The notes under the pieces are model-generated. The model did no database searches. It was not told the DNA's origin and was given only the letters and a program-made list of their open reading frames with translations. The position numbers and the translations under genes are program-made. A DNA stretch of 64,000 nucleotides, taken from assembly GCA_027391075.1 (NCBI GenBank), contig DAHYHI010000087.1:3287-67286 (forward strand), written 5' to 3'. This stretch comes from JAJZAM01 sp027391075. GTDB taxonomy: Bacteria > Actinomycetota > Acidimicrobiia > Acidimicrobiales > Palsa-688. The stretch's first letter is position 1; every line of letters starts with the position of its first letter. Of the stretch, positions 26,988 through 35,702 are shown piece after piece.

Positions 26988-27045
26988 CGCCAGGCTAGTC
27001 CAGCTCCGTCGCGTGCGACCGGCTCGCAGCGTCGTATTGTTGGCT

Positions 27046-27762
27046 ATGACCAGTTCTCCGCCGCCGGGACTCCCCGATGGTGGCGAACCCGCCCGTGGCG
27101 GCGAACCGACCAGGCCTGTGAGACTTCTGGTCGTCGACGATCATCTTATGGTCATAGACGGGCTGAGGGCGATGCTGAGCTCGCACGCCGATCGCGCAGT
27201 TATCGTCGCCGCTACCACCGACGCTCGCCAAGCTTCGAAGCTCGTAGAGACTGCCCGTCCAGACATAGCCCTGCTCGACGTGAGGATGCGCGAGATGAGC
27301 GGCTTGGAGCTTTGCGAGCAGCTGCTCGGCGACTACCCTCAGCTCAAGGTCGTGCTCCTCACCGTCTACGACGACGAGCAATACCTCTATAGGGCGATGC
27401 GAGCCGGAGCCCGCGGTTTTCTCACCAAGGCTCTGTCGGCGCAAGAGCTCCTAGGACACCTCAAGCGGGTCATGTCCGGTGACACCGTTGTGGATCCCGC
27501 GCTTGCCGGACGTCTCGCTCTAAGCGCAGCGCAGGTCGACCGAGGGGGCTTGTGGGCTGGGTCCCATCTCGGTCTGAGCCAAAGGGAGAGCGAAGTGCTC
27601 GGACTTCTCGTCGAAGGCCTCTCGAACCGGGCGATAGCTAAAGCCCTGTTCATAGGAGAAGAGACGGTGAAAACGCACGTACGCTCCCTGCTACGCAAGT
27701 TAGGAGCGGCTGACCGCACCCAGGCCGTGGCGACAGCGCTGCGAGAAGGCCTCTTCACGTGA
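27046..27762 (+). CDS. NarL/FixJ-family response regulator
   Basis: The 238-residue regulator has a receiver domain after a Pro/Gly-rich N-terminal tail (LLVVDDHLMVIDGLRAML, phospho-Asp in LLDVRMREMSG, Lys in TKALSAQEL). A LuxR-type helix-turn-helix follows (LSQRESEVLGLLVEGLSN, EETVKTHVRSLLRKLG). I used the ATG at 27046, just before the receiver; the frame is open upstream but overlaps the divergent membrane protein gene. It overlaps the next gene (GTGA), its cognate kinase. Confidence 0.93.
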   Translation: MTSSPPPGLPDGGEPARGGEPTRPVRLLVVDDHLMVIDGLRAMLSSHADRAVIVAATTDARQASKLVETARPDIALLDVRMREMSGLELCEQLLGDYPQLKVVLLTVYDDEQYLYRAMRAGARGFLTKALSAQELLGHLKRVMSGDTVVDPALAGRLALSAAQVDRGGLWAGSHLGLSQRESEVLGLLVEGLSNRAIAKALFIGEETVKTHVRSLLRKLGAADRTQAVATALREGLFT

Positions 27763-28946
27763 CAGGGCCGATCCGCTTAACACCACCTGGCGCGCCCGCG
27801 CCCGACGGGGAAGGGCTTCTCGGTCAGATCGTCGAGCTGAGCTCCACGGAGCGCGACATACGGCTCCTCGCCGGGAGTGTCGCTAGCCTGGTAGTGCGAG
27901 CCACCCAGGCGGACGCTTGCTTCGTGCACGTCGTCGACCACGAACGGGGCGAGCTGACCCTAGTAGGGGCGACCCCAGAGCGTTTCGCCGGTCTCGCCGG
28001 TACTATCCGCTTGAAGCTCGGAGACGGAATCGCGGGCTGGGTGGCGCGCACCGGCGAGGCCGCCCTGGTCGACGACAAATGGGCGGATCCGCGTTACCGC
28101 TACATCCCGGCTCTTCGCGGCGAGGATTTCGCATCCCTCGTGTCGGTCCCGATGCGCCGGCCCCAGGGCCTTGTGGTCGGCGTGTTGAACGTGCACTCCC
28201 GAAGGGCCCGCTACTTTGGGGCCGGCGACGTCGAACGACTCGCCCGGGTCGCGGATCTCGTCGCCGGGATGGTAGACAACGCCGTCCTTTACGAGAAGTT
28301 GACCGTCAGAGAGCACGAACTTGAGCGCTTCGCCGCTCGCACCATCGAACTTCAAGAACTGGACCGGCGGCGCATAGCGGCCGACATCCACGACGGTGTC
28401 AGCCAACGGCTCGTGAGCGCCGGGTACTACTTGACAGCCGCCAGCGACAGAGCAGGCGCGGGAAACTCGGAGCAGATATCTGCGGCTGCGAGGCTGATAA
28501 GAGACGCCCTAGACGAGACGCGCAAAGCCATCGCAGGTCTACGCCCGACGATCCTCGACGACCTCGGCCTGCCCGCCGCGATATCAAGCGTGGCGGCCGA
28601 TCTTGGGGCGGACCTGACCGTCGAGGCGCAACTCGACGACTGCCGGCTGGCAGGTCACGTCGAGATCGCCTTGTACCGCATCGCCCAAGAAGCGCTGCAG
28701 AACGTCGCTAAACACGCGAGGGCGTCGCGCGCTCAGGTGCGCCTCCGCCGCCTTGAAGAGTCCGTGCTTTTCGAGGTGAGCGACGACGGCGTTGGCTTCG
28801 ACTTGGACGCCCAACTGCGAAGCGAATGTTACGGCCTTGCGAACCTCGCCGAGCGGGCGGCGCTGCTCGGCGCCAGGTTCGAGGTGCGCTCGGCGGCCGG
28901 GTGCGGCACGACGGTGATCGTGGAAGTCCCCTTAAGGTCGTGCTGA
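27759..28946 (+). CDS. GAF-domain sensor histidine kinase (HisKA_3 type)
   Basis: The 395-residue soluble kinase has a GAF domain at about 30-175 (GDGIAGWVARTGEAALVDD). The dimerisation and phospho-acceptor helix RRRIAADIHDGVSQRLV follows near 205, then a HATPase domain with EALQNVAKHARA and SDDGVGFDL. No transmembrane segment is seen, so it senses a cytoplasmic ligand or redox state. It is translationally coupled to the NarL-type regulator and converges on cbbX. Control of the neighbouring carbon fixation genes is possible but not shown. Confidence 0.92.
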   Translation: MTGPIRLTPPGAPAPDGEGLLGQIVELSSTERDIRLLAGSVASLVVRATQADACFVHVVDHERGELTLVGATPERFAGLAGTIRLKLGDGIAGWVARTGEAALVDDKWADPRYRYIPALRGEDFASLVSVPMRRPQGLVVGVLNVHSRRARYFGAGDVERLARVADLVAGMVDNAVLYEKLTVREHELERFAARTIELQELDRRRIAADIHDGVSQRLVSAGYYLTAASDRAGAGNSEQISAAARLIRDALDETRKAIAGLRPTILDDLGLPAAISSVAADLGADLTVEAQLDDCRLAGHVEIALYRIAQEALQNVAKHARASRAQVRLRRLEESVLFEVSDDGVGFDLDAQLRSECYGLANLAERAALLGARFEVRSAAGCGTTVIVEVPLRSC

Positions 28947-28950
28947 TACG

Positions 28951-28980
28951 CCGACCCTCCCGCCTCGAACGTGGCGGGTC
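28951..28980. terminator. Possible bidirectional terminator between kinase and cbbX
   Basis: The 37-bp convergent gap contains CCCGCC and GGCGGG separated by 8 nt, a GC-rich hairpin. There is no clear T-run on either side, so termination activity is uncertain. Confidence 0.35.
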
Positions 28981-28983
28981 TGG

Positions 28984-30009
28984 CTACGAGCCGGCGTCGG
29001 GATCGGCGAACACCCGGCTTTTGGTTATGTCCTCGCCCTCGATGGTCATAAGGTCGCCCTTGCTCACCGTCCCGGCGGTCGATACCAGCCTGTAGGCTTG
29101 GCGCAGTCTCGCCCGTTCCAAGGCGTTGCGGACGCTGCGAGCGTTGGAGAAGCGCGGCTGGGACATGCGACGGGTAAGGTAGGCCTCGAAGACCTCCTCC
29201 GCTCCGGGACCGAAGACGTAACCTTGGTCTTGGAGCATCAGACGGCTGATCGCGAGAAGCTCCGCCGTGTCGTAGTCAGGAAAGTCCAGGTGGTGTGCCA
29301 CCCTGGAAGCCATACCCGGGTTGGAAGAAAAGAACGTGTCCATACGATCCTTGTAACCGGCGAGGATCACCACAAGATCGTCCCTGTCGTTCTCCATGGC
29401 CTGCAGGAGGATTTCGATGGTCTCTTGGCCGTAGTCGCGTTCGTTGTCCGCCCTGTAGAGGTAGTACGCCTCATCGATAAACAGCACGCCTCCCATCGCC
29501 CGTTTGAGCACTTCCCGTGTTTTGGGGGCGGTGTGGCCTATGTACTGTCCGACAAGATCGTCTCGTGTCACCGAGACGAGACTGTTCCGGCGTATGTAGC
29601 CGAGCCGGTGCAGCAGCTCCGCCATCCGCAGGGCTACAGTCGTCTTGCCGGTTCCGGGACTTCCCGTGAAGCACATGTGCAAGTTCGGACGGCCTGAGGC
29701 CAGGCCGAAACGTCTGCGGGCCCGGTCGACTAGCAGGAGCGCAGCGACCTCCCGAACCCTGGCCTTGACCGGGGCGAGTCCTACCAGCTCCGCTTCTAGC
29801 CGCGTGATCACCTCGTCGACTTGCGACCCGGACCTTTCGACCTGAAGGTCGAGCCGGTCGTCGTCGTCCAAGACCGCCAAAACGCCGGGCAACTCGTCGA
29901 CCCGAGCGGCCTCGGCGACAGCCCCGACGCGAGCTGTGCCGGCACCGCCCGCGCCCGCTGGTCGCGCTCCGCCGGACGAGAACGCGGTGCGCCTGGTTTC
30001 CTGAGACAC
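28984..30009 (-). CDS. cbbX: CbbX, red-type RuBisCO activase (AAA+ ATPase)
   Basis: The 341-residue protein has an unusual Ala/Gly/Arg-rich N-terminal extension of about 60 residues. The AAA+ core follows: Walker A (GSPGTGKTTVA), Walker B (GGVLFIDEAYYL), pore loop region VGQYIGHTAPKTRE, and sensor and arginine-finger segments. CbbX remodels inhibited form IC RuBisCO by pulling the C-terminus of CbbL and is activated by RuBP. It is the third gene of the cbbL-cbbS-cbbX unit; the GTG start is 3 nt after cbbS. Confidence 0.95.
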   Translation of the reverse strand: MSQETRRTAFSSGGARPAGAGGAGTARVGAVAEAARVDELPGVLAVLDDDDRLDLQVERSGSQVDEVITRLEAELVGLAPVKARVREVAALLLVDRARRRFGLASGRPNLHMCFTGSPGTGKTTVALRMAELLHRLGYIRRNSLVSVTRDDLVGQYIGHTAPKTREVLKRAMGGVLFIDEAYYLYRADNERDYGQETIEILLQAMENDRDDLVVILAGYKDRMDTFFSSNPGMASRVAHHLDFPDYDTAELLAISRLMLQDQGYVFGPGAEEVFEAYLTRRMSQPRFSNARSVRNALERARLRQAYRLVSTAGTVSKGDLMTIEGEDITKSRVFADPDAGS

Positions 30010-30012
30010 AAC

Positions 30013-30438
30013 TCAGCGCTCCCCGTAGCGTTCCCAGTGAGGCCGATCAGCCGCGTACGGGTGGAGCGTGTAGCGGATCCTGCGGTCGGAGGTCTCTTGT
30101 CTTTCGACCCGGAATCCAGGTTCGTAGGCGGGACGGTTCACTATGAAAGCCAAGGCGGTCGTCTGACGTCCGAGCGAAGCGTCGTAAGCCGACAGGCGTA
30201 TATAAAGGGACGGGTAAGCGTCCCGGCAGCGCTTTACCTCCCCGAGCACCCCTGCTGGGTCGGCAAGGTCGAACATCGGAAGACCCCACATCTCCCAGTA
30301 GGTGTTTCTAGGGTGGGGATCGTCGGTGAACTCCACTGCCAAAGCCCAGCCGCGCGCCAGGGAGTACTCGATCTGCGAGGTGATCTCCCCGTCGGTCAGC
30401 TCAGGCAGGTAGGAGAAAGTTCCTTGCGTCAAATGCAT
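30013..30438 (-). CDS. cbbS: RuBisCO small subunit (form IC/ID)
   Basis: The 141-residue small subunit starts HLTQGTFSYLPELTD, typical of the red type, and has YWEMWGLPMFDL and the C-terminal extension (about 30 residues) that forms the beta-hairpin barrel in form IC enzymes. It assembles as eight copies on the CbbL octamer. It lies 36 bp after cbbL and 3 nt before cbbX. Confidence 0.96.
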   Translation of the reverse strand: MHLTQGTFSYLPELTDGEITSQIEYSLARGWALAVEFTDDPHPRNTYWEMWGLPMFDLADPAGVLGEVKRCRDAYPSLYIRLSAYDASLGRQTTALAFIVNRPAYEPGFRVERQETSDRRIRYTLHPYAADRPHWERYGER

Positions 30439-30474
30439 GTTACAAACCTTTCGGTGGATGTAGAGATGGTCAGC

Positions 30475-31932
30475 TCAAAAGCTCGGTGTGGCTAAAACGT
30501 CTGGGGTGTCGGTCGACTCGTAGTTGAAGGTGATATCCCCCCAGGTGTCCAGGGCCTGTTGAAGCTCGGGGCAGGTACGTGCCGCCTTTTTGAGAATGTC
30601 ACGGCCCTCGCGTAGGAAGTCGCGCCCCTCGTTGCGGGCCTTGATCATCACTTCGACGGCAACCCTGTTGGCCGTCGCGCCCGCAGCTATTCCCATCGGA
30701 TGGCCTATCGTCCCGCCGCCGAACTGCAGTACCACGTCCTCGCCCAGGTAGTCGAGGAGTTGGTGTATCTGTCCGGCGTGTATCCCGCCCGAAGCGACCG
30801 GCATCACCCCTGGCATCGACGCCCAGTCCTGCTCGAAGAGTATCCCGTGGGCCGGGTTCGCCGGGACGTGATCAAGCCGGAGCGTGTCGTAAAACCCGCG
30901 GGTGGCGTTGGGGTCTCCTTCGAGCTTGCCCACGACCGTACCCGCGTGAAGATGGTCGACGCCGAGCAGCCTGCACCACTTGGCGAGCACCCTGAAGCTG
31001 ACACCGTGGGTCTTCTGGCGGGTGAAAGTGCCGTGACCGGCCCGGTGAAGGTGCAACAGCACGCCGTTGCGGCGAGCCCACTTCGACATTGACGTCATCG
31101 CCGTGTAGCCGACGGTCAGGTCCATCATGATGATGACGCTCCCGACCTCCTTGGCGAACTCGGCTCGTTCGTACATGTCCTCCATCGACGCCGCCGTGAC
31201 GTTCAAGTAGTGCCCTTTTACCTCTCCTGTCGCCGCCTGCGCCCGCTGGACGCCTTCCATCGAGTACAAGTAACGGTCACGCCAGCGCATGAACGGCTGG
31301 CTGTTTATGTTCTCGTCGTCTTTGGTGAAGTCCAGTCCTCCGCGCAAGGCTTCGTAGACGACCCGTCCGTAGTTGCGTGCTGACAATCCCAGCTTCGGCT
31401 TGGTGGTCGCGCCGAGAAGTGGCCGCCCGTACTTGTTGAGGTACTCCCGCTCCATGACGATGCCGTGGGGTGGACCTTGGAAGGTCTTCACGTACTGCGT
31501 AGGGATACGCATATCCTCCAAGCGCAGCGCTTTGAGCGCTTTGAACCCAAAGACGTTGCCGATGATCGACGAGGTAAGGTTCGCGACCGATCCTTCCTCG
31601 AAGAGATCTAGGTCGTAGGCTACGTACGCGATGTACTGACCCTCCGAGCCGGGAACCGGGTCGACCCGGTAACACTTAGCCTGGTAGTGCTCGTGGGCGG
31701 TTAGGCGGTCGGTCCACACGACCGTCCAAGTCGCCGTCGACGACTCCCCCGCAACTGCAGCCCCCGCCTCGTGGGCAGGTACACCCGGCTGAGGGGTGAT
31801 GCGGAACGCGGCGAGCACGTCGGTGTCCCGGGGGACGTAATCCGGCTTCCAGTAGCCCATCTGAGCGTAGGGGATCACCCCAGCACTCCAACGGTCGCTA
31901 GGTTCAGCCGGCACCACGGCTGCTTCCATCAT
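30475..31932 (-). CDS. cbbL: RuBisCO large subunit (form IC, red type)
   Basis: The 485-residue large subunit fixes CO2 on ribulose-1,5-bisphosphate. Visible active-site elements are GATTKPKLGLS, the carbamylated Lys in GGLDFTKDDE, the loop-6 lysine in GTVVGKLEGDP, and LQFGGGTIGHPMG. The sequence is of the red-type form IC, consistent with CbbX and the small-subunit extension. A strong AGGAGG site precedes the ATG at 31932; a second ATG follows at once. It is divergent from cbbR. Confidence 0.97.
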   Translation of the reverse strand: MMEAAVVPAEPSDRWSAGVIPYAQMGYWKPDYVPRDTDVLAAFRITPQPGVPAHEAGAAVAGESSTATWTVVWTDRLTAHEHYQAKCYRVDPVPGSEGQYIAYVAYDLDLFEEGSVANLTSSIIGNVFGFKALKALRLEDMRIPTQYVKTFQGPPHGIVMEREYLNKYGRPLLGATTKPKLGLSARNYGRVVYEALRGGLDFTKDDENINSQPFMRWRDRYLYSMEGVQRAQAATGEVKGHYLNVTAASMEDMYERAEFAKEVGSVIIMMDLTVGYTAMTSMSKWARRNGVLLHLHRAGHGTFTRQKTHGVSFRVLAKWCRLLGVDHLHAGTVVGKLEGDPNATRGFYDTLRLDHVPANPAHGILFEQDWASMPGVMPVASGGIHAGQIHQLLDYLGEDVVLQFGGGTIGHPMGIAAGATANRVAVEVMIKARNEGRDFLREGRDILKKAARTCPELQQALDTWGDITFNYESTDTPDVLATPSF

Positions 31933-32081
31933 GTCCTCCTCTATCGCAAACGGGCTTTATCGCAAGCGGGCTTCGAGTGGCCTATTCCGACGCTCGGGAC
32001 GCCGCTCGCCAAGCCATACTCGCGACCAATCAGCTAGGTGTCTATTGAAATATCTCCGCGTATTCATTAAGGATTCTTTAT
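31933..32081. promoter_or_regulatory. cbbL-cbbR divergent control region
   Basis: This 149-bp region separates the divergent cbbL and cbbR genes, the usual place for CbbR binding. It holds an AT-rich imperfect inverted repeat (TGAAATA at 32046-32052 and TATTCA at 32061-32066) close to cbbR, and a 16-bp tandem repeat in the cbbL leader. LysR-type regulators bind T-N11-A-type dyads in such regions. The exact operator cannot be fixed by eye. Confidence 0.5.
31942..31973. repeat. 16-bp tandem direct repeat in the cbbL leader
   Basis: Two adjacent copies, TATCGCAAACGGGCTT and TATCGCAAGCGGGCTT, differ at one base. They lie just upstream of the cbbL ribosome site (31933-31942) on the non-coding side. 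They could be an operator, part of a leader structure or a slippage duplication. Confidence 0.85.
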
Positions 32082-32963
32082 GTGACTCCGCATCAGCTTC
32101 GAAGCTTCCTCGCCGTCGCAGAAATGGGGTCGGTCAGGGAAGCGGCTAACGCCCTGTTTGTCACCCAACCGGCGGTGTCTGCGGCGGTGGCAGCGCTAGA
32201 ACGGGAGCTCGGCGTGGCTCTGCTGGAGCGCGACGGACGCGGGGTGAGGCTCAGCGACGCAGGGCGGACCCTCGCCGACTACGCAGCGCGCATAGAAGGC
32301 CTGTGGCAAGAAACCGCTGTCGCCGTCAACGCCAGCGCCGACCCCGAGAAGGGCACTCTTCGCCTCGCCGCGGTCACCACAGCCGGCGAGCACGTCGTGC
32401 CGAGCCTCCTTTCCTCATTCCGCCGGGAGCACCCCCACGTACGAGTCGACCTGGAGGTCGCCAACCGGCGCCGCGTATGGGAGGCTCTGGACAGGTCCCA
32501 GGTCGACTTGGCGGTCGCCGGACGCCCGCCTGAGCCCGGTGGCTTCGAGGTTCGAGCCACTTCAGCCCACCAGCTCGTCCTTGTCAGCGCCGCTGCTTCG
32601 AAGCCGGCCGCTCTCGACGTGCGCGCTCTCGCCGAGCAAACATGGCTCGTCCGGGAGCCCGGCTCGGGAACCCGCCTGAGCGCCGACGAGCTGCTGGCGG
32701 AGCTGGGGATCAACCCGCTCCGCCTGACGTTGGGCTCCAACGGCGCGATACGCGAGTGCGCCTTGGTGGGCCTTGGGGTCACCCTCTTGCCCAGGGCGTC
32801 GGTAGAGCGCGAGCTCGCGGAGGGAAGCCTCATCGAATGGGAGGTGGAGCCTCTACCGCTCCAGCGCGCCTGGCACCTCGTGGTCTGCTCCGGGCGGACC
32901 CTGCCGGCGACCGCGCAGATGTTCGTCGATCACGTCATCGGCCTGGCGGAGTGGTCCCGCTGA
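32082..32963 (+). CDS. cbbR: LysR-family regulator of the CO2 fixation genes
   Basis: The 293-residue LysR protein has the N-terminal helix-turn-helix (SVREAANALFVTQPAVSAAVAAL) and a periplasmic-binding-like effector domain. The GTG at 32082 has AAGGA 8 nt upstream. Divergence from cbbL is the canonical arrangement of CbbR, which activates cbb operons in response to metabolites such as RuBP or NADPH. It is followed on the same strand by fbp and prk. Confidence 0.92.
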   Translation: MTPHQLRSFLAVAEMGSVREAANALFVTQPAVSAAVAALERELGVALLERDGRGVRLSDAGRTLADYAARIEGLWQETAVAVNASADPEKGTLRLAAVTTAGEHVVPSLLSSFRREHPHVRVDLEVANRRRVWEALDRSQVDLAVAGRPPEPGGFEVRATSAHQLVLVSAAASKPAALDVRALAEQTWLVREPGSGTRLSADELLAELGINPLRLTLGSNGAIRECALVGLGVTLLPRASVERELAEGSLIEWEVEPLPLQRAWHLVVCSGRTLPATAQMFVDHVIGLAEWSR

Positions 32964-33002
32964 AGCCCTAGCTGCCAGCCACGATACGCAAGCACCGCCG
33001 GC

Positions 33003-33044
33003 GGGGGATCGATAATCCCCCCGGGAATCCCCCGTTGCGGGGAT
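33003..33044 (+). terminator. Two consecutive GC hairpins after cbbR
   Basis: GGGGGAT (33003-33009) and ATCCCCC (33015-33021) form a perfect 7-bp stem with a 5-nt loop. ATCCCCCG (33027-33034) and CGGGGAT (33038-33044) form a second stem with one bulge. A short T-rich stretch follows. They may terminate cbbR transcription or act in the fbp leader. Confidence 0.5.
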
Positions 33045-33130
33045 GTCTTTCCTGCGGCCTAGGCCTATGTTCACACGAACGGCGGTCCGCAGGTAGCGGC
33101 CCGCTCGGCCGATCGGGAGGTGAGAGCCGC

Positions 33131-34252
33131 ATGCGCAACGCAACCGAGCGTTCGACGTCCACCAGGATCGGCGGCTCTGCGCCAAAGAAGACGTTGACGC
33201 GCTTTACTATCGAAACCGAGCACGCCTTGGCGGAGCGCTCCCCCACCGGTGACTTCTCGGGTCTGCTCAACGCCGTAGCGACCGCAGTGAAAGTCATCGC
33301 CAACCATGTCAACCGGGGGGCCCTGCTCGAAACCTCCGCCAGCGGCGGGGGCACGAACGTGCAGGGGGAAGTCCAAAAAACGTTGGATGTCCTGGCCAAC
33401 GACACGATGATCGCCCAAACCGAGTGGACCGGTCACCTAGCGGGAATGGTCTCCGAGGAGGTGGCCGGGGTCATTCCAATACCCAACTACTACCGGGTGG
33501 GGAAATACCTGCTTGTCTTCGACCCCCTCGACGGTTCGTCGAACATAGACGTCAACATCACTGTCGGCTCGATATTTTCAGTTCTGCGCCATCCCCGCCC
33601 CGGCCAGCCGGCTGAGGTCGGGGACTTCTTGGTGCCGGGACGGGAACAGGTATGCGCCGGTTTCGCCCTCTACGGTCCGGCGACGATGCTCGTGCTCACC
33701 ACCGGCGACGGCGTCAACGGTTTCACGCTCGACCGTGACGTCGGCGATTTCATCCTCACCCACCCGAACATGACTATCCCCGACTCGACCGCCGAGTTCG
33801 CTATCAACTCGTCCAAGGAGCGCTTCTGGGAACCCCCCGTGCGCCGTTACGTCCAGGAGTGCCTAGCTGGTACGAGCGGCCCAAGGCGAAAAGACTTCAA
33901 CATGCGCTGGATAGCCTCCGCTGTGGCTGACACGTTCCGCATCCTCACCCGCGGCGGGGTTTTCCTTTACCCTGCGGACACGACCTCGTCGTGCCCGCAG
34001 GGAAGGCTCCGATTGCTCTACGAGGCGAATCCGATCGCCTTCATCGTCGAGCAGGCAGGGGGTCTCGCCACCACAGGACTGGCACGGGTCTTAGACGTCG
34101 TGCCGTCGAGCATCCACCAGCGCGTGCCGCTCATCTTCGGCTCCTCACAAGAAGTCAGACGCGTGGACGAGTACCACCTCAACACTCCGCCGGCTAAGCA
34201 GGAACGCTCCGGGCTCGCTTTGTTCAACACTCGTTCGCTTTTCCGGGACTGA
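33131..34252 (+). CDS. fbp: Fructose-1,6-bisphosphatase, class I
   Basis: The 373-residue enzyme hydrolyses fructose-1,6-bisphosphate in the Calvin cycle and gluconeogenesis. Class I signatures are FDPLDGSSNIDVNITVGSIF (metal and phosphate binding), SEEVAGVIP and NMRWIASAVADTFRILTRGG. I chose the ATG at 33131, after GGGAGG about 10 nt upstream; the same frame is open to 33035. It lies between cbbR and prk, so it serves autotrophic growth. Confidence 0.95.
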   Translation: MRNATERSTSTRIGGSAPKKTLTRFTIETEHALAERSPTGDFSGLLNAVATAVKVIANHVNRGALLETSASGGGTNVQGEVQKTLDVLANDTMIAQTEWTGHLAGMVSEEVAGVIPIPNYYRVGKYLLVFDPLDGSSNIDVNITVGSIFSVLRHPRPGQPAEVGDFLVPGREQVCAGFALYGPATMLVLTTGDGVNGFTLDRDVGDFILTHPNMTIPDSTAEFAINSSKERFWEPPVRRYVQECLAGTSGPRRKDFNMRWIASAVADTFRILTRGGVFLYPADTTSSCPQGRLRLLYEANPIAFIVEQAGGLATTGLARVLDVVPSSIHQRVPLIFGSSQEVRRVDEYHLNTPPAKQERSGLALFNTRSLFRD

Positions 34253-34337
34253 ACCGTCCCTGCAGGCCGCCGGAAGGAAGGCTGCGAAGTTCGCGTTGCG
34301 ACGAAAATGTCCGAACGCTTGTCGGAGGAACAACACC

Positions 34338-35210
34338 TTGTCAGCTCAACACCCGATCATCTCAGTTACCGGCTCGTCAGGAGCTGGCACGACGTCGGTG
34401 ACCCGCACGTTCGCTCACATCTTCCGTCGGGAGAAGATCACGGCTGTTCAGGTGGAGGGTGACTCATTCCACCGCTACGACCGGGATGCGATGAAGGCAG
34501 CCACCGTCGAAGCCGACAAGGCGGGCAACCACCACTTCTGCCATTTCAGCCCGGAAGCGAACCTCCTCGCGGAGCTCGAAGAGCTGTTCCGCTCCTACGG
34601 GGACTCCGGCACCGGCAGGACCCGCCACTACGTGCACGACGACGACGAAGCCCGAGCCTACGGGGCCACCCCGGGAACTTTCACCCCCTGGGAGGACATA
34701 GACCCCGGCAGCGACCTGATGCTCTACGAAGGTTTACACGGCGCTGTCGTCACTGACACGGTCGATGTCGCCCGCCACGCCGACCTGCGTATCGGGGTGG
34801 TACCGATCATCAACTTGGAGTGGATCCAAAAAGCTCACCGCGACCGGGTGGAACGCCACCACTCCACCGAGGCGATCATGGACACGATCCTGCGTCGAAT
34901 GGCCGACTACGTCAACTACATATGCCCCCAGTTCTCCCGGACCCACGTGAACTTTCAGCGCGTACCGACCGTGGACACTTCCGACCCGTTCATCGCCCGG
35001 TTCATCCCGACCGCCGACGAGAGCTTCGTTGTGATCCGTTTCGCGAACCCGGCGGGAATCGACTTCCCCTACCTTCTCGCCATGCTCCACGACTCTTTCA
35101 TGTCCCGTCCGAACATCATCGTCGTACCCGGCGGGAAGATGGAACTGGCCATGCAGCTGATCTTCACCCCGATGGTCCTGCGCCTGATGGAACAGCGAGG
35201 CCGGACTTGA
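34338..35210 (+). CDS. prk: Phosphoribulokinase, class I (bacterial type)
   Basis: The kinase phosphorylates ribulose-5-phosphate to RuBP. The P-loop is TGSSGAGTTSV, near the N-terminus. HHFCHFSPEANL, EGLHGAV and DLRIGVVPIINLEWIQKAHRD are family hallmarks. The TTG at 34338 has GGAGGAA 7 nt upstream and gives 290 residues, the usual class I length; an upstream start at 34296 would add 14 residues. It is downstream of fbp in the carbon fixation block. Confidence 0.95.
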   Translation: MSAQHPIISVTGSSGAGTTSVTRTFAHIFRREKITAVQVEGDSFHRYDRDAMKAATVEADKAGNHHFCHFSPEANLLAELEELFRSYGDSGTGRTRHYVHDDDEARAYGATPGTFTPWEDIDPGSDLMLYEGLHGAVVTDTVDVARHADLRIGVVPIINLEWIQKAHRDRVERHHSTEAIMDTILRRMADYVNYICPQFSRTHVNFQRVPTVDTSDPFIARFIPTADESFVVIRFANPAGIDFPYLLAMLHDSFMSRPNIIVVPGGKMELAMQLIFTPMVLRLMEQRGRT

Positions 35211-35295
35211 CACTGCGGGCCTGTGACGCCGAGGCGCTCTTGGGCTGCGCGCGCCAAGTAACCGGCGGTGTCGGTACTCTGTCGGTGGAGGTTCA

Positions 35296-35616
35296 ATGCT
35301 CGAAAACGACGAACAAGCCGAAAGCCGCCTGGCGGAGCTCAACGAGCTGATCGAACTGGTACGGCCCGCAGTGCAAGCTGACGGCGGTGACCTGGTGCTC
35401 GTAAGCGCCGATCCCGACACGGGGGTGATCGAAGTCCAGCTGCAAGGGTCGTGCTCGTCGTGCGCGATCAGTTCAACGACCTTGCAGGCCGGTATTGAGC
35501 GGATCCTCAAGGAACGCCTCGAATGGGTGACCGAAGTCATCGGCAGCGTCGACGAGGACATCGACTGGGAAACGAGCGCCTCGATGGGACGGGGCGGCTA
35601 CACCCCCCGCTGGTGA
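35296..35616 (+). CDS. NifU-like C-terminal domain protein (Fe-S scaffold)
   Basis: The 106-residue protein is a NifU C-terminal domain with the cluster-ligating CSSC motif (GSCSSCAIS) after VRPAVQADGGDLVLV. Such Nfu proteins carry and deliver Fe-S clusters. The ATG follows GGAGG by 5 nt. It is 85 bp downstream of prk. Clients could include the Fe-S enzymes in this window (IspH, KorAB), but that is a guess. Confidence 0.92.
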   Translation: MLENDEQAESRLAELNELIELVRPAVQADGGDLVLVSADPDTGVIEVQLQGSCSSCAISSTTLQAGIERILKERLEWVTEVIGSVDEDIDWETSASMGRGGYTPRW

Positions 35617-35702
35617 ACCGCACGCCCTGAACGGCGGTGCGATCATCTGCTCGGGCCGGTTGCGGGTCTCGTGGGCGGCCCCGGTATCCCGGAGCCGCCC
35701 CG

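Noticed and set aside
34734..35561. 275-residue open frame on the minus strand across prk and the NifU-like gene
   Set aside because: It covers two well-supported plus-strand genes and the gap between them; no motif is seen.
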